Shown in pieces: positions 1-6,068 of a stretch of 13,508 nucleotides of DNA. Made by a program: the position numbers and the translations under genes. Source of the DNA: a bacterium (GTDB lineage Bacteria; JAJVIF01; JAGGVT01). Numbering within the stretch: the first letter of the stretch is position 1; each line of letters starts with the position of its first letter. The stretch lies in the NCBI GenBank assembly GCA_021157815.1, contig JAGGVT010000207.1, positions 1 through 13,508 of the forward strand. Direction: 5' to 3'. Under the pieces are notes generated by a model that was not told where the DNA came from, searched no databases, and saw only the letters and a program-made list of their open reading frames with translations.

Positions 1-30
1 CCCCCGCTCGCGGGGGGATTAAGGGGGGGG
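1..30. repeat. GC-rich intergenic repeat, copy A
   Basis: Positions 1-16 form a hairpin: cccccgc, a two-base loop tc, then gcggggg, followed by attaa and a run of eight G. The 25 bases at 5-29 are identical to 2246-2270. The window edge cuts this copy, so its true left end is not visible. The stem is not followed by a T-run, so it is not a standard terminator on the plus strand. It is probably a dispersed intergenic repeat of this genome. Confidence 0.75.
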
Positions 31-124
31 GAGGGAGAAGATATAAAAACAACCTTTTCCGACACGCTCTTAAACCCACTGCTATTCTTCTGCAAATTGA
101 CGCAACCCTGAATCCGGTTTTCAT

Positions 125-156
125 GTCTCAATTATTATGATGATTTCTGATATAAT
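125..156 (+). promoter_or_regulatory. Candidate promoter of htpX
   Basis: A perfect TATAAT lies at 151-156 and is preceded by TGA, which gives the extended -10 form TGnTATAAT. The -35 region is poor: tcaatt at 128-133 with 17-base spacing. The start codon follows 36 bases downstream, a reasonable leader length. The call rests on the -10 element alone. Confidence 0.5.
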
Positions 157-192
157 CTGATTTTTAAGTAACTCAGGGAATCGGGAAATTTA

Positions 193-1098
193 ATGTTCTA
201 TCAGGCGATACAGGCAAATAAAACAAAAACAGTATTCCTTCTGATTGCGTTTGTCATTGTAATCTGCGCTATCGGCTGGGCGGTCGGTGTGGTTATGGGG
301 ACTGGCAGCGAACTGACTCTTGTAATCGGACTGGTTCTTGCATTGCTGATGGTATGGGGCGGATACTACAATTCAGACAAAATAGTAATAGCATCGGTAG
401 GCGCAAAACCGGCTGACAGATTCAAGGACGCATATCTGGTAAACGTTGTCGAGGGATTATCCATAGCGGCTGGATTTGGAACGGTGCCAAAAGTTTACAT
501 CATGGAAAGTCCGGCGCTTAACGCGTTTGCGACCGGACGGAATCCCGACCACGCTGCGGTTTGCGTAACAAGAGGCCTTCTCGAAAAACTCGACAGGCAG
601 GAACTTGAGGGCGTAATCGCCCATGAGATGAGCCATATCAGAAACTACGACATTCTCATCATGACAATCGCCGCGGTTTTCGTTGGCGGAGTCGCGTTGT
701 TCAGCCAGATTATTTTCAGGTGGATGTTCTGGGGCGGAGGCGGCCGCTCAAGACGATCATCCTCATCATCAGGTGGAGGCGGCGCGCAGGCCATTATGTT
801 TGTAGTTGCCATTTTGTTATTAATACTCGCGCCGATTCTTGTCAATCTGATGAAACTTTCCCTGTCGCGCAACAGGGAATATCTCGCCGATGCCTCAGCT
901 GTTCAGCTTGCGCGCAACCCTGAAGGCCTGATTAACGCGTTGAAAAAACTGTCCACTGATGAAGAAAAACTCGATGGCGTATCCGATGCCACCGCGCATC
1001 TTTTTATAGCGAATCCGTTCAAGAAAAAAGCTGTTTCCAGGATGTTCAGCACGCATCCTCCAATCGAGGATAGAATCAGTGCTCTTGAGAAAATGTAA
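193..1098 (+). CDS. htpX: HtpX-type M48 membrane zinc metalloprotease
   Basis: This is a 301-residue inner-membrane protease of the HtpX family (peptidase family M48). The family degrades misfolded membrane proteins and overlaps in role with FtsH. The zinc site is complete: HEMSH at residues 144-148, and the third ligand Glu229 in the stretch NREYLADASA. Two hydrophobic segments lie near the N-terminus (about 14-34 and 39-57) and two more at about 156-180 and 201-222. A Gly/Ser/Arg-rich loop (about 182-198) separates the last two, as is common in bacterial HtpX. The C-terminal signature FSTHPPIEDRI is present and the length matches the family (E. coli HtpX is 293). ATG at 193 has ggga at 183-186. 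The next gene starts 20 bases after the stop, so the two are probably co-transcribed. A more distant paralog lies at 6069-6944. Confidence 0.93.
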   Translation: MFYQAIQANKTKTVFLLIAFVIVICAIGWAVGVVMGTGSELTLVIGLVLALLMVWGGYYNSDKIVIASVGAKPADRFKDAYLVNVVEGLSIAAGFGTVPKVYIMESPALNAFATGRNPDHAAVCVTRGLLEKLDRQELEGVIAHEMSHIRNYDILIMTIAAVFVGGVALFSQIIFRWMFWGGGGRSRRSSSSSGGGGAQAIMFVVAILLLILAPILVNLMKLSLSRNREYLADASAVQLARNPEGLINALKKLSTDEEKLDGVSDATAHLFIANPFKKKAVSRMFSTHPPIEDRISALEKM

Positions 1099-1118
1099 AA
1101 ATACACGGGAGATAAACC

Positions 1119-1760
1119 ATGATTACTTTTGGAACAATACTCGCTGCGGATGATATCACAATCGACAACAAAAGCGTTTATCTGTGCAAACTCGGTGAAT
1201 GGTCGATTCTCAACATGCTCGCGCGTGAAATGGATAAAAGCACTGTCAGGGAATGGGCTGTCGTGCTTGGACATGATAATGATTTACACCGCCGGGACAT
1301 TGAAAATATTTCCATAAGATGTGTTTTCGATACCCAGTGGGAAAAGGGTTTTGCGAGCCATGCGCTAAAGGGGCTGAATGAAATGCCGCCACACGCGGAT
1401 GGTTTTATTATTCTTCCCGGCAACATTCCATTTTTCACGCAGGAGATAATGGACGCTATGGTCGGATGCCTTGCCAGTGAAAAAGGATTCATAATCGTGC
1501 CTGCGATAAATGGCCAGCGATTCCCGTATCCGCTCTTCCATAGAAAATACCTCGGTGAGATTCGCAGGAGATTGAACGAGGATAATTTCTTTGAGATAGC
1601 GGATGACTATCCGGCGGAAACGTATGAACTGCAACTTGATTCAGGGGAATCAATTCTTAGAATAGACGATGAAAACAGCCTTACACAGGCAAGGGAAATT
1701 AATTACCGTCGAACCGAAGGAGACAACCAGTCGAATCCGCAGGCGCGAATTCCGCAGTGA
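1119..1760 (+). CDS. Degenerate MobA/MocA-like nucleotidyltransferase-fold protein
   Basis: The 213-residue protein matches the layout of MobA-like NTP transferases (molybdenum-cofactor guanylyl- or cytidylyltransferases), which join a nucleotide to molybdopterin. Visible parallels are: start GTILAAD where the family has xxLAAG; VVLGHD at about residues 48-53; DTQWEKGFASHALKGL at about 70-85, like the 'NPxWxxGxxxSLxxGL' stretch; a PGNIPFFTQEIMDAM block where the family has LLGDQPxV; and PAINGQRFPYPLF, like 'P..xGxRGHPVLF'. Key positions are altered. The N-terminal Gly-rich RMGxxK loop is short and reads DDITIDNK, and the metal-binding Asp of GDxP is Asn102. It is therefore either a divergent enzyme or a non-catalytic relative. 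ATG at 1119 has a good gggag site at 1107-1111. It follows htpX by 20 bases. No molybdenum-cofactor gene is nearby, so the family name should not be read as a pathway assignment. Confidence 0.68.
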   Translation: MITFGTILAADDITIDNKSVYLCKLGEWSILNMLAREMDKSTVREWAVVLGHDNDLHRRDIENISIRCVFDTQWEKGFASHALKGLNEMPPHADGFIILPGNIPFFTQEIMDAMVGCLASEKGFIIVPAINGQRFPYPLFHRKYLGEIRRRLNEDNFFEIADDYPAETYELQLDSGESILRIDDENSLTQAREINYRRTEGDNQSNPQARIPQ

Positions 1761-1947
1761 AGTTACGCATTAACTCCCAACCAGTAAATTTGTGCTGCGG
1801 GCATCCTGCCTGCATGGTTTATATCTCAAGATTGCAGGCATCCTCTCGACTTTCGATATTTGAGGCTACCTAAATAGTCGTATTAAATTGGGTGCCGCCC
1901 ATACAGCCGTCCCGGCTTTATGGGTGTTTGCTGCGAAGTTACGCATT
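1759..1947. repeat. 13-base direct repeat gaagttacgcatt (1759-1771 and 1935-1947)
   Basis: The same 13 bases occur at 1759-1771 and 1935-1947. The first copy begins inside the stop codon (TGA, 1758-1760) of the nucleotidyltransferase-like gene, so the repeat cluster abuts the gene end directly. This suggests that the 3' end of that gene may have been set by a repeat insertion. Confidence 0.6.
1797..1844. repeat. Palindromic gcaggcatcc repeat cluster
   Basis: gcgggca (1797-1803) pairs with tgcctgc (1807-1813) over a three-base loop, with one G-U pair. tgcctgca at 1807-1814 is also the perfect reverse complement of tgcaggca at 1833-1840. The motif gc[g/a]ggcatcct occurs twice in direct orientation (1797-1807 and 1834-1844). 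No T-run follows, so terminator function is unlikely. Confidence 0.55.
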
Positions 1948-1989
1948 TCACCCACAAATCCCGCTTCGCGTGATGTGTGGGCGGCACCC
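1890..1989. repeat. 100-base inverted repeat with gggtgccgccca ends
   Basis: gggtgccgccca at 1890-1901 is the perfect reverse complement of tgggcggcaccc at 1978-1989. Inside, tgggtg (1921-1926) pairs with caccca (1949-1954), giving a nested structure. No coding potential is seen between the arms. This looks like a short palindromic non-autonomous element. No flanking target duplication is evident. Confidence 0.6.
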
Positions 1990-2042
1990 GGCGTTTTTGA
2001 AAAGGTCGTGCTTTTGAAAAAATCGATTTTATTCCGAACCGT

Positions 2043-2055
2043 AGGGGCAACCCCT
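2043..2055. repeat. Small agggg-caa-cccct hairpin
   Basis: agggg (2043-2047) and cccct (2051-2055) pair over a three-base loop. It lies within the repeat cluster, and no T-run follows. Confidence 0.35.
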
Positions 2056-2064
2056 TGGAAGGTG

Positions 2065-2223
2065 TCTCAGAACCTGGCTTTTCTGTCATTCTGAACGAAG
2101 TGAAAAATCTATTCTCGACAGCGTGGATTAATTTCATCTGGTTTAATAATCAACACAGCAACTTATAGATTCTTCGCTACGCTCAGAATGACAATGTATC
2201 TTGTTTAAATCTGGATTCTGAGA
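2065..2223. repeat. Long imperfect inverted repeat with cattctga arms
   Basis: The main arms are 2084-2111 and 2166-2193. Read as reverse complements they agree at 24 of 28 positions, including a perfect tcagaatgaca. Outer arms tctcagaa (2065-2072) and ttctgaga (2216-2223) extend the symmetry. The central 54 bases show no open frame. The structure resembles the widespread 'tcattctgagcgaagcgaagaatc' type of intergenic repeat, here present as a facing pair. Confidence 0.65.
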
Positions 2224-2240
2224 TATCTCCCAAACTTGCT

Positions 2241-2270
2241 CCCCTCGCTCGCGGGGGGATTAAGGGGGGG
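2241..2270. repeat. GC-rich intergenic repeat, copy B
   Basis: The 25 bases at 2246-2270 are identical to 5-29. The stem is slightly different from copy A because a T at 2245 replaces a C. With copy A it brackets htpX, the nucleotidyltransferase-like gene and the repeat cluster in direct orientation. Confidence 0.75.
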
Positions 2271-2289
2271 ACCAAAAATATTATTTTCC

Positions 2290-2317
2290 CAATTATCCAG
2301 CAGTCTCAGGTTATAAT
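2290..2317 (+). promoter_or_regulatory. Candidate promoter of the fmt operon
   Basis: A perfect TATAAT lies at 2312-2317, 35 bases before the fmt start. The -35 region is weak (ccaatt at 2289-2294, 17-base spacing). The bases caattat sit 22 bases upstream of the -10 start, exactly as they do ahead of htpX (129 versus 151). The call relies mainly on the -10 match. Confidence 0.45.
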
Positions 2318-2352
2318 TACAGTTTATTCATCTTAATTGCGGAGATTGAACG

Positions 2353-3354
2353 ATGCGTGTTGCATTGTTTGCGGCGGATGACTTTTCAATACAACTTTGC
2401 CGGTATCTTGCCGGTGAACACATGCTTGCCTGTCTGGTGACACAGCCGGATAAACCGCGCGGACGAGGCGGCAAAGTCTCGAAGTTGCCTGTCATGATTG
2501 AGGCGGAAAAACATAACGTGCCCGTGTTCATTCCCGATACGCTGAAAGATGAAAATTTTAAAACTGAGTTTAAATCAATTGGCGCTGATATCCCAATTAT
2601 CGCGGCGTACGGCTTGTTCATCCCGAAATGGATTCGTGGTTGGAATCCGTTTCCGTGTATAAATGTGCATCCATCGATTCTTCCCCGATGGCGCGGCGCT
2701 GATCCGATAAGAAGCGCTGTCATGGCAGGCGATACCAAAACCGGAGTCGCGCTTCATTTTACAAAAAAGAAAATCGACACCGGCGATGTTATTGTCACTT
2801 CGGATGAATATGATATTGATGCCAATCAAACCTTTGATGAACTGAAAAGCGCGCTGTCAGAAATTGCTGTTACGCTGGCCAGCGATTTTCTAAATAAACT
2901 CGCGCCTGTAAATATTTCAGATTACAAATCGTCCAAAGGGCATTCGGGAGAAAACGCGATACGAGAGCTTTTTAACTGCACAACTCAGGATGATTCAATC
3001 GCGACATATTCGCAGAAGCTGGATAAGCCAATGATGTGGATTAACTGGGACAAGCCATCGCGTGATGTGCATAACCTGATACGGGCGTTGTCATTACGTC
3101 CCGGCGCGCGAACCGGCAATCCGCAGAAACCACTGAAAATCCTTCGCTCTGAAATGGTGGAAGAAAGCGAATCCGCAGTGCCTGCAATGCCGGGTGAAAT
3201 TACAACAGCATCGCGTGATTCGCTTGTGGTATCCTGCTCTGATGGCTTGATTCGGCTTGTCAGTTTGCAGCCGGCGGGCAAGAGAATAATGGACGCTGCT
3301 GATTTCATTAACGGTTATCGAGTGAAACCGGGGACAAATATAACAAACTCTTGA
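2353..3354 (+). CDS. fmt: Methionyl-tRNA formyltransferase
   Basis: The enzyme transfers a formyl group from 10-formyltetrahydrofolate to Met-tRNA for translation initiation in the cytoplasm. The 333-residue protein has both expected domains. The N-terminal formyltransferase domain shows VTQPDKPRGRG (29-39), AAYGLFIP (84-91) and NVHPSILPRWRGADPI (104-119). The catalytic Asn104 and His106 are present, and Asp142 lies in the IDTGD motif. The C-terminal tRNA-binding domain includes VHNLIRALSLRPGA at about 237-250. ATG at 2353 has ggag at 2341-2344. The stop codon TGA (3352-3354) shares its A with the ATG of the next gene, which suggests translational coupling. No peptide deformylase gene (def), the usual partner, lies within the window. 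The region before the gene is repeat-filled, so fmt is probably the first gene of its transcript. Confidence 0.95.
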   Translation: MRVALFAADDFSIQLCRYLAGEHMLACLVTQPDKPRGRGGKVSKLPVMIEAEKHNVPVFIPDTLKDENFKTEFKSIGADIPIIAAYGLFIPKWIRGWNPFPCINVHPSILPRWRGADPIRSAVMAGDTKTGVALHFTKKKIDTGDVIVTSDEYDIDANQTFDELKSALSEIAVTLASDFLNKLAPVNISDYKSSKGHSGENAIRELFNCTTQDDSIATYSQKLDKPMMWINWDKPSRDVHNLIRALSLRPGARTGNPQKPLKILRSEMVEESESAVPAMPGEITTASRDSLVVSCSDGLIRLVSLQPAGKRIMDAADFINGYRVKPGTNITNS

Positions 3355-5342
3355 TGGATAAAAGCAATATAAAAAATGCTCCCCCGCTTCTTGGGCGTTA
3401 CCGCCTCCTGAAGGAAAAATCGGGCATTTCAGCTTATCGCTCCTTTCTTGCTTTTGACCTTAAACTCAAGCGCGGTGTTGTGGTCAAACTGATTTCAGTC
3501 GAGCGATTTCAAAAAAAGCACTTGCCGATTCTGTGGAAATATGTCGAGAAAGCGTTTCGCAAAGAGGAAAACATAAGCCGTATAGTCGAAATCGATTTCC
3601 AGAAAGACAGCCTTCTGGTTGCCGAGGAATATCTTGAGGGCCGTTATTTCAACAGCATGATTTTTGAAAATCCCCATGAATACGACAGGTTCGAATCAAT
3701 TCTGTACCGCTCGGTTGGCTTGGTAAAGAAAATCCATTCAAACGGCATTCCGCATGGATTCCTTAATTTCCGCAATTTGAAGCTCACGCAGAATGACGGA
3801 GTCATTATTGAGGACTACCCGATTCTTCACTGGCTCGAAATGAACAATCTGCTTCCGGGCGATGTTGTTCCAAACAGGGAATTCAAGGCTGAGGTACGGG
3901 ATATGAGACAGCTCGGGCTGATTTTATTCAACCTGTACAGAACGCAGCTTGTGCCTGAGTTTCATTCGTTTCCAAGGAAATATTCACGCAGGGATATCTA
4001 TGATTTTTTCCGAAACAATTCGTTTGCGTATTTCAGTGATGTCGAGCGCATAGTCGCAAAACTCCTCCTAGGCGGTGAACAGCCGAAGGGATATATATCA
4101 ATAAATGAGGCGTTCAGGGAGGTAAAGGAAAATATTGGTGTTCTGCCACCAGCGGTTTATGTGCGCGGGAAAATAAAGCAGTTTGACAAAATTGATGCAA
4201 CACAGGCTGTCAAGCAGACAAAGTCGATTTCAACATCAGAGAAAAAAACGCGTGATTTCGCCCAGCAGCTCGGCAAGCCTGTCGAGATGCCTTATCCAGA
4301 TGAACAAACCGCAGCGGAAACTCCAACTCACGAAGATGCGGCATACCCGCAAAAACCCGAGATATATTCCATGCGCGAACTTGTCAGGGAAAAACTCATG
4401 TTCCGGGGTGTGGCGTGGCTGGCTCTGTTTATAAGCATTATCACGATTGCCCTCACTCTCCTTGTGATAACAAAAGGATTCATGGCGACATCTATCCCGG
4501 AAATTGTAACTCCTGATTTTGTTGGACTGAGTTTCGATGAAGCTGAAAGTAGAGCTAAGAAAAACGGTTTGAAATTGCAAATCAGCTCGGAGGAATATCA
4601 CGATGAACTTCCAGAGGGCCTTGTAATCGAACACCAGCCACAGGCAGGCGCAAGAACCAAGCGCGGCAGAACTGTTTATACAATTCTGTCAAAAGGAGTC
4701 GCCGTGGTTAATGTTCCGAATCTTATCAGCCATCAGGAGGATGAAGCAACCAGTGTGCTGTCTTCTGTCCAGCTTAATGTTGGGCGAAAGGAATATGAAT
4801 TCAACGAGGATGTTGCACTCGGAATCGTCGTGGACCAATATCCGCCACCTAATGTAAAAGTCGCTGTGGGTGAGAAAGTGAATCTGACAATATCAGCCGG
4901 ATTGCTGAAAAGCACCATTCCAATGCCAAATCTTGAGAGCATGTCGCTTAACGAGGCTTTGACTTTCCTGGATCGAAAAAGGCTCAGAGTGAGAAGAATA
5001 ATCCGATCATATTCGGATTATTATGAGCGTGACGGAGTGCAATATCAAAGCCCGGCTGCCGGTGCGGAGGTCGAGTTCGGCATGATGGTTGACCTGGAGG
5101 TTGTCATGCCAAAACAACTTATGCCTATGGAGGGTTTTCAGGTGGCGCTTACCGTGATGCTCCCGGACTACGATGGCAGGAAACGCGTTAAAATAATCGA
5201 CAAGAATCAGAAAACGGAAAAAACCATTTATAATGAATTGCACAAAGGGCGTGAAATGATTTCGCTCCTCGCTGAAGGATACGGAAGAACGAACTTGAAA
5301 GTATATCTGGATAACGAGTTAATCAGGGAAGAGGTATTTTGA
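3354..5342 (+). CDS. Membrane protein with pseudokinase-like domain and three PASTA domains
   Basis: From ATG 3354 the protein has 662 residues; a TTG one codon earlier is less likely. Residues about 10-270 resemble a Ser/Thr protein kinase fold. GRYRLL is followed by no glycine-rich loop. A VVVKLI Lys45 is in the ATP-lysine position. The HRDxKxxN stretch reads HGFLNFRN from residue 134, so the catalytic Asp is replaced by Phe, and DFG reads DYP from Asp154. It is thus probably a pseudokinase. One membrane helix follows (about 352-378), then three PASTA repeats (about 385-450, 453-522 and 524-592), each ending in a beta strand plus SKG- or SAG-like turn, and a C-terminal extension of about 65 residues. 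The architecture copies PknB/StkP-type wall-sensing kinases, in which PASTA domains bind muropeptides or beta-lactams outside the membrane. In several deltaproteobacteria a PASTA protein sits close to fmt, though without an obvious kinase domain in those I recall. The function is inferred, not shown. Confidence 0.8.
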   Translation: MDKSNIKNAPPLLGRYRLLKEKSGISAYRSFLAFDLKLKRGVVVKLISVERFQKKHLPILWKYVEKAFRKEENISRIVEIDFQKDSLLVAEEYLEGRYFNSMIFENPHEYDRFESILYRSVGLVKKIHSNGIPHGFLNFRNLKLTQNDGVIIEDYPILHWLEMNNLLPGDVVPNREFKAEVRDMRQLGLILFNLYRTQLVPEFHSFPRKYSRRDIYDFFRNNSFAYFSDVERIVAKLLLGGEQPKGYISINEAFREVKENIGVLPPAVYVRGKIKQFDKIDATQAVKQTKSISTSEKKTRDFAQQLGKPVEMPYPDEQTAAETPTHEDAAYPQKPEIYSMRELVREKLMFRGVAWLALFISIITIALTLLVITKGFMATSIPEIVTPDFVGLSFDEAESRAKKNGLKLQISSEEYHDELPEGLVIEHQPQAGARTKRGRTVYTILSKGVAVVNVPNLISHQEDEATSVLSSVQLNVGRKEYEFNEDVALGIVVDQYPPPNVKVAVGEKVNLTISAGLLKSTIPMPNLESMSLNEALTFLDRKRLRVRRIIRSYSDYYERDGVQYQSPAAGAEVEFGMMVDLEVVMPKQLMPMEGFQVALTVMLPDYDGRKRVKIIDKNQKTEKTIYNELHKGREMISLLAEGYGRTNLKVYLDNELIREEVF

Positions 5343-5533
5343 AATTTAATACATCATGCATTCCATGGGCTGTGCAAAAATGAATCTCTCTTTTGGCGAC
5401 GCTTTTCATGTGGTAAAATTAAATTGAATCAGCCAAAAGTGAGTTCTCCTGAACTGCAGCCTGAGAATGGTAATGGATGTTATTTTTGAAAGGCGGATAG
5501 ATATTCCGCAATTGTGAGGTATTTTCTGAAAAT
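5343..5533. other. 191-base gap with an 8-base inverted repeat
   Basis: cttttggc (5390-5397) is the reverse complement of gccaaaag (5432-5439). Between them lies an AT-rich stretch with taaaat at 5414-5419, preceded by ttggcg at 5393-5398 with 15-base spacing, slightly short for a sigma70 promoter. The inverted repeat could be an operator around a promoter for the zinc-ribbon gene. No T-run follows, so it is not a terminator. No terminator for the PASTA gene was found. Confidence 0.3.
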
Positions 5534-5956
5534 ATGACACCAGCCTTTAAAATTGTTCTTGCGATATGGGCTGTCTCAATGTACTTGGTTGGTTTCATTG
5601 CGTGGAGAGTGCAGAATGATGCTCTCAAGCGTGGTTACAGCAGCATCACAGCATCTTTCTGGTCACTGGGAGTGTTATTCATGGCGCCGATTATGCTCCC
5701 TCTCTACATTCTCCTGAGAGAAAAAAGCGCGCCAACAGAAACTGAACCGGATGAAGTTGAACAGGCAAGGAGACGATTATTTATTATATGCCCTCACTGC
5801 GGCGAGGAAAATCCACCGGAACTGACAAGATGCCAAAAATGTGGACGATTACTTGTCAGCGAAGGCAAAGCAATAGGCACGAAAGCCTGTCCCTATTGTG
5901 GAGAACAGAATGACATAAACGCTGTTTACTGCGCAAATTGCAAGCAGCCTTTTTAA
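5534..5956 (+). CDS. Small membrane protein with two zinc ribbons
   Basis: This 140-residue protein is not assigned to a named family. It has two hydrophobic helices (about residues 4-24 and 44-64), a short acidic linker (TETEPDEVE, about 72-80), then two zinc-ribbon motifs of identical geometry, C-x2-C-x10-C-x2-C. These use Cys86, 89, 100 and 103, then Cys119, 122, 133 and 136. The protein stops four residues after the last Cys, so it is complete. Such double-ribbon domains usually act as protein- or nucleic-acid-binding modules, and a membrane-anchored copy suggests an adaptor at the inner face of the membrane. The start ATG has only a distant gtgagg (about 5514-5519), so translation may be weak. 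It has no clear tie to the neighbouring genes. Confidence 0.75.
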   Translation: MTPAFKIVLAIWAVSMYLVGFIAWRVQNDALKRGYSSITASFWSLGVLFMAPIMLPLYILLREKSAPTETEPDEVEQARRRLFIICPHCGEENPPELTRCQKCGRLLVSEGKAIGTKACPYCGEQNDINAVYCANCKQPF

Positions 5957-6068
5957 TTCTACCGCACTATATATAATTATTAGTAGTTCTGGCATCTAAT
6001 GAACTTGGAGGATTATGTGAAAAACTAATCCTTCATTAACAATACACTTACTCACTTTGGAGTTGGAA
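5957..6068 (+). promoter_or_regulatory. Leader of the second M48 gene: candidate -10 and a stem-loop
   Basis: A TATAAT lies at 5972-5977 with a poor -35. Further on, aggatta (6009-6015) pairs with taatcct (6026-6032) over ten bases. The left arm overlaps a perfect Shine-Dalgarno ggagg (6007-6011), which is followed by ATG-TGA at 6015-6020 and by GTG at 6017 with only three codons, so it serves no gene of useful length. The true ribosome binding site is ggag at 6059-6062. Confidence 0.35.

Larger units (their letters stand above)
1761..2352. other. 592-base gap filled with stacked repeats
   Basis: No convincing gene is visible on either strand. From left to right the gap holds a 13-base direct repeat, a palindromic gcaggcatcctgcctgc-type cluster (1797-1844), an inverted repeat with 12-base perfect ends (1890-1989), a small agggg/cccct hairpin (2043-2055), a long imperfect inverted repeat (2065-2223), and the second copy of the GC-rich repeat (2241-2270). 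A candidate promoter for fmt (2312-2317) and its ribosome binding site follow. The repeats are unrelated to one another by eye, so this looks like a site that has taken up several repeat elements. Confidence 0.7.

Noticed and set aside
1-30. GC-rich stem considered as a terminator of an upstream gene
   Set aside because: The stem is followed by attaa and a G-run, not a T-run, and the identical sequence recurs at 2241-2270, so repeat is the better label.
645-872. Minus-strand open frame opposite the middle of htpX
   Set aside because: It overlaps the conserved metalloprotease frame, is low in complexity, has no supporting ribosome binding site and resembles no known domain.
1888-2137. Short open frames on both strands across the repeat cluster
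   Set aside because: They consist almost entirely of inverted-repeat sequence and have no ribosome binding sites, so they are by-products of the repeats.
1761-2271. Possible CRISPR array in the repeat-rich gap
   Set aside because: The repeats differ from one another, are not regularly spaced and have no cas genes nearby.
4236-4634. A 132-residue minus-strand frame inside the PASTA gene
   Set aside because: It lies wholly within the linker, membrane helix and first PASTA domain of a well-supported gene, and its sequence shows no domain.
5380-5427. Fifteen-codon plus-strand frame before the zinc-ribbon gene
   Set aside because: It has no ribosome binding site, does not overlap the next start and has no recognisable sequence. 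It was treated as chance.
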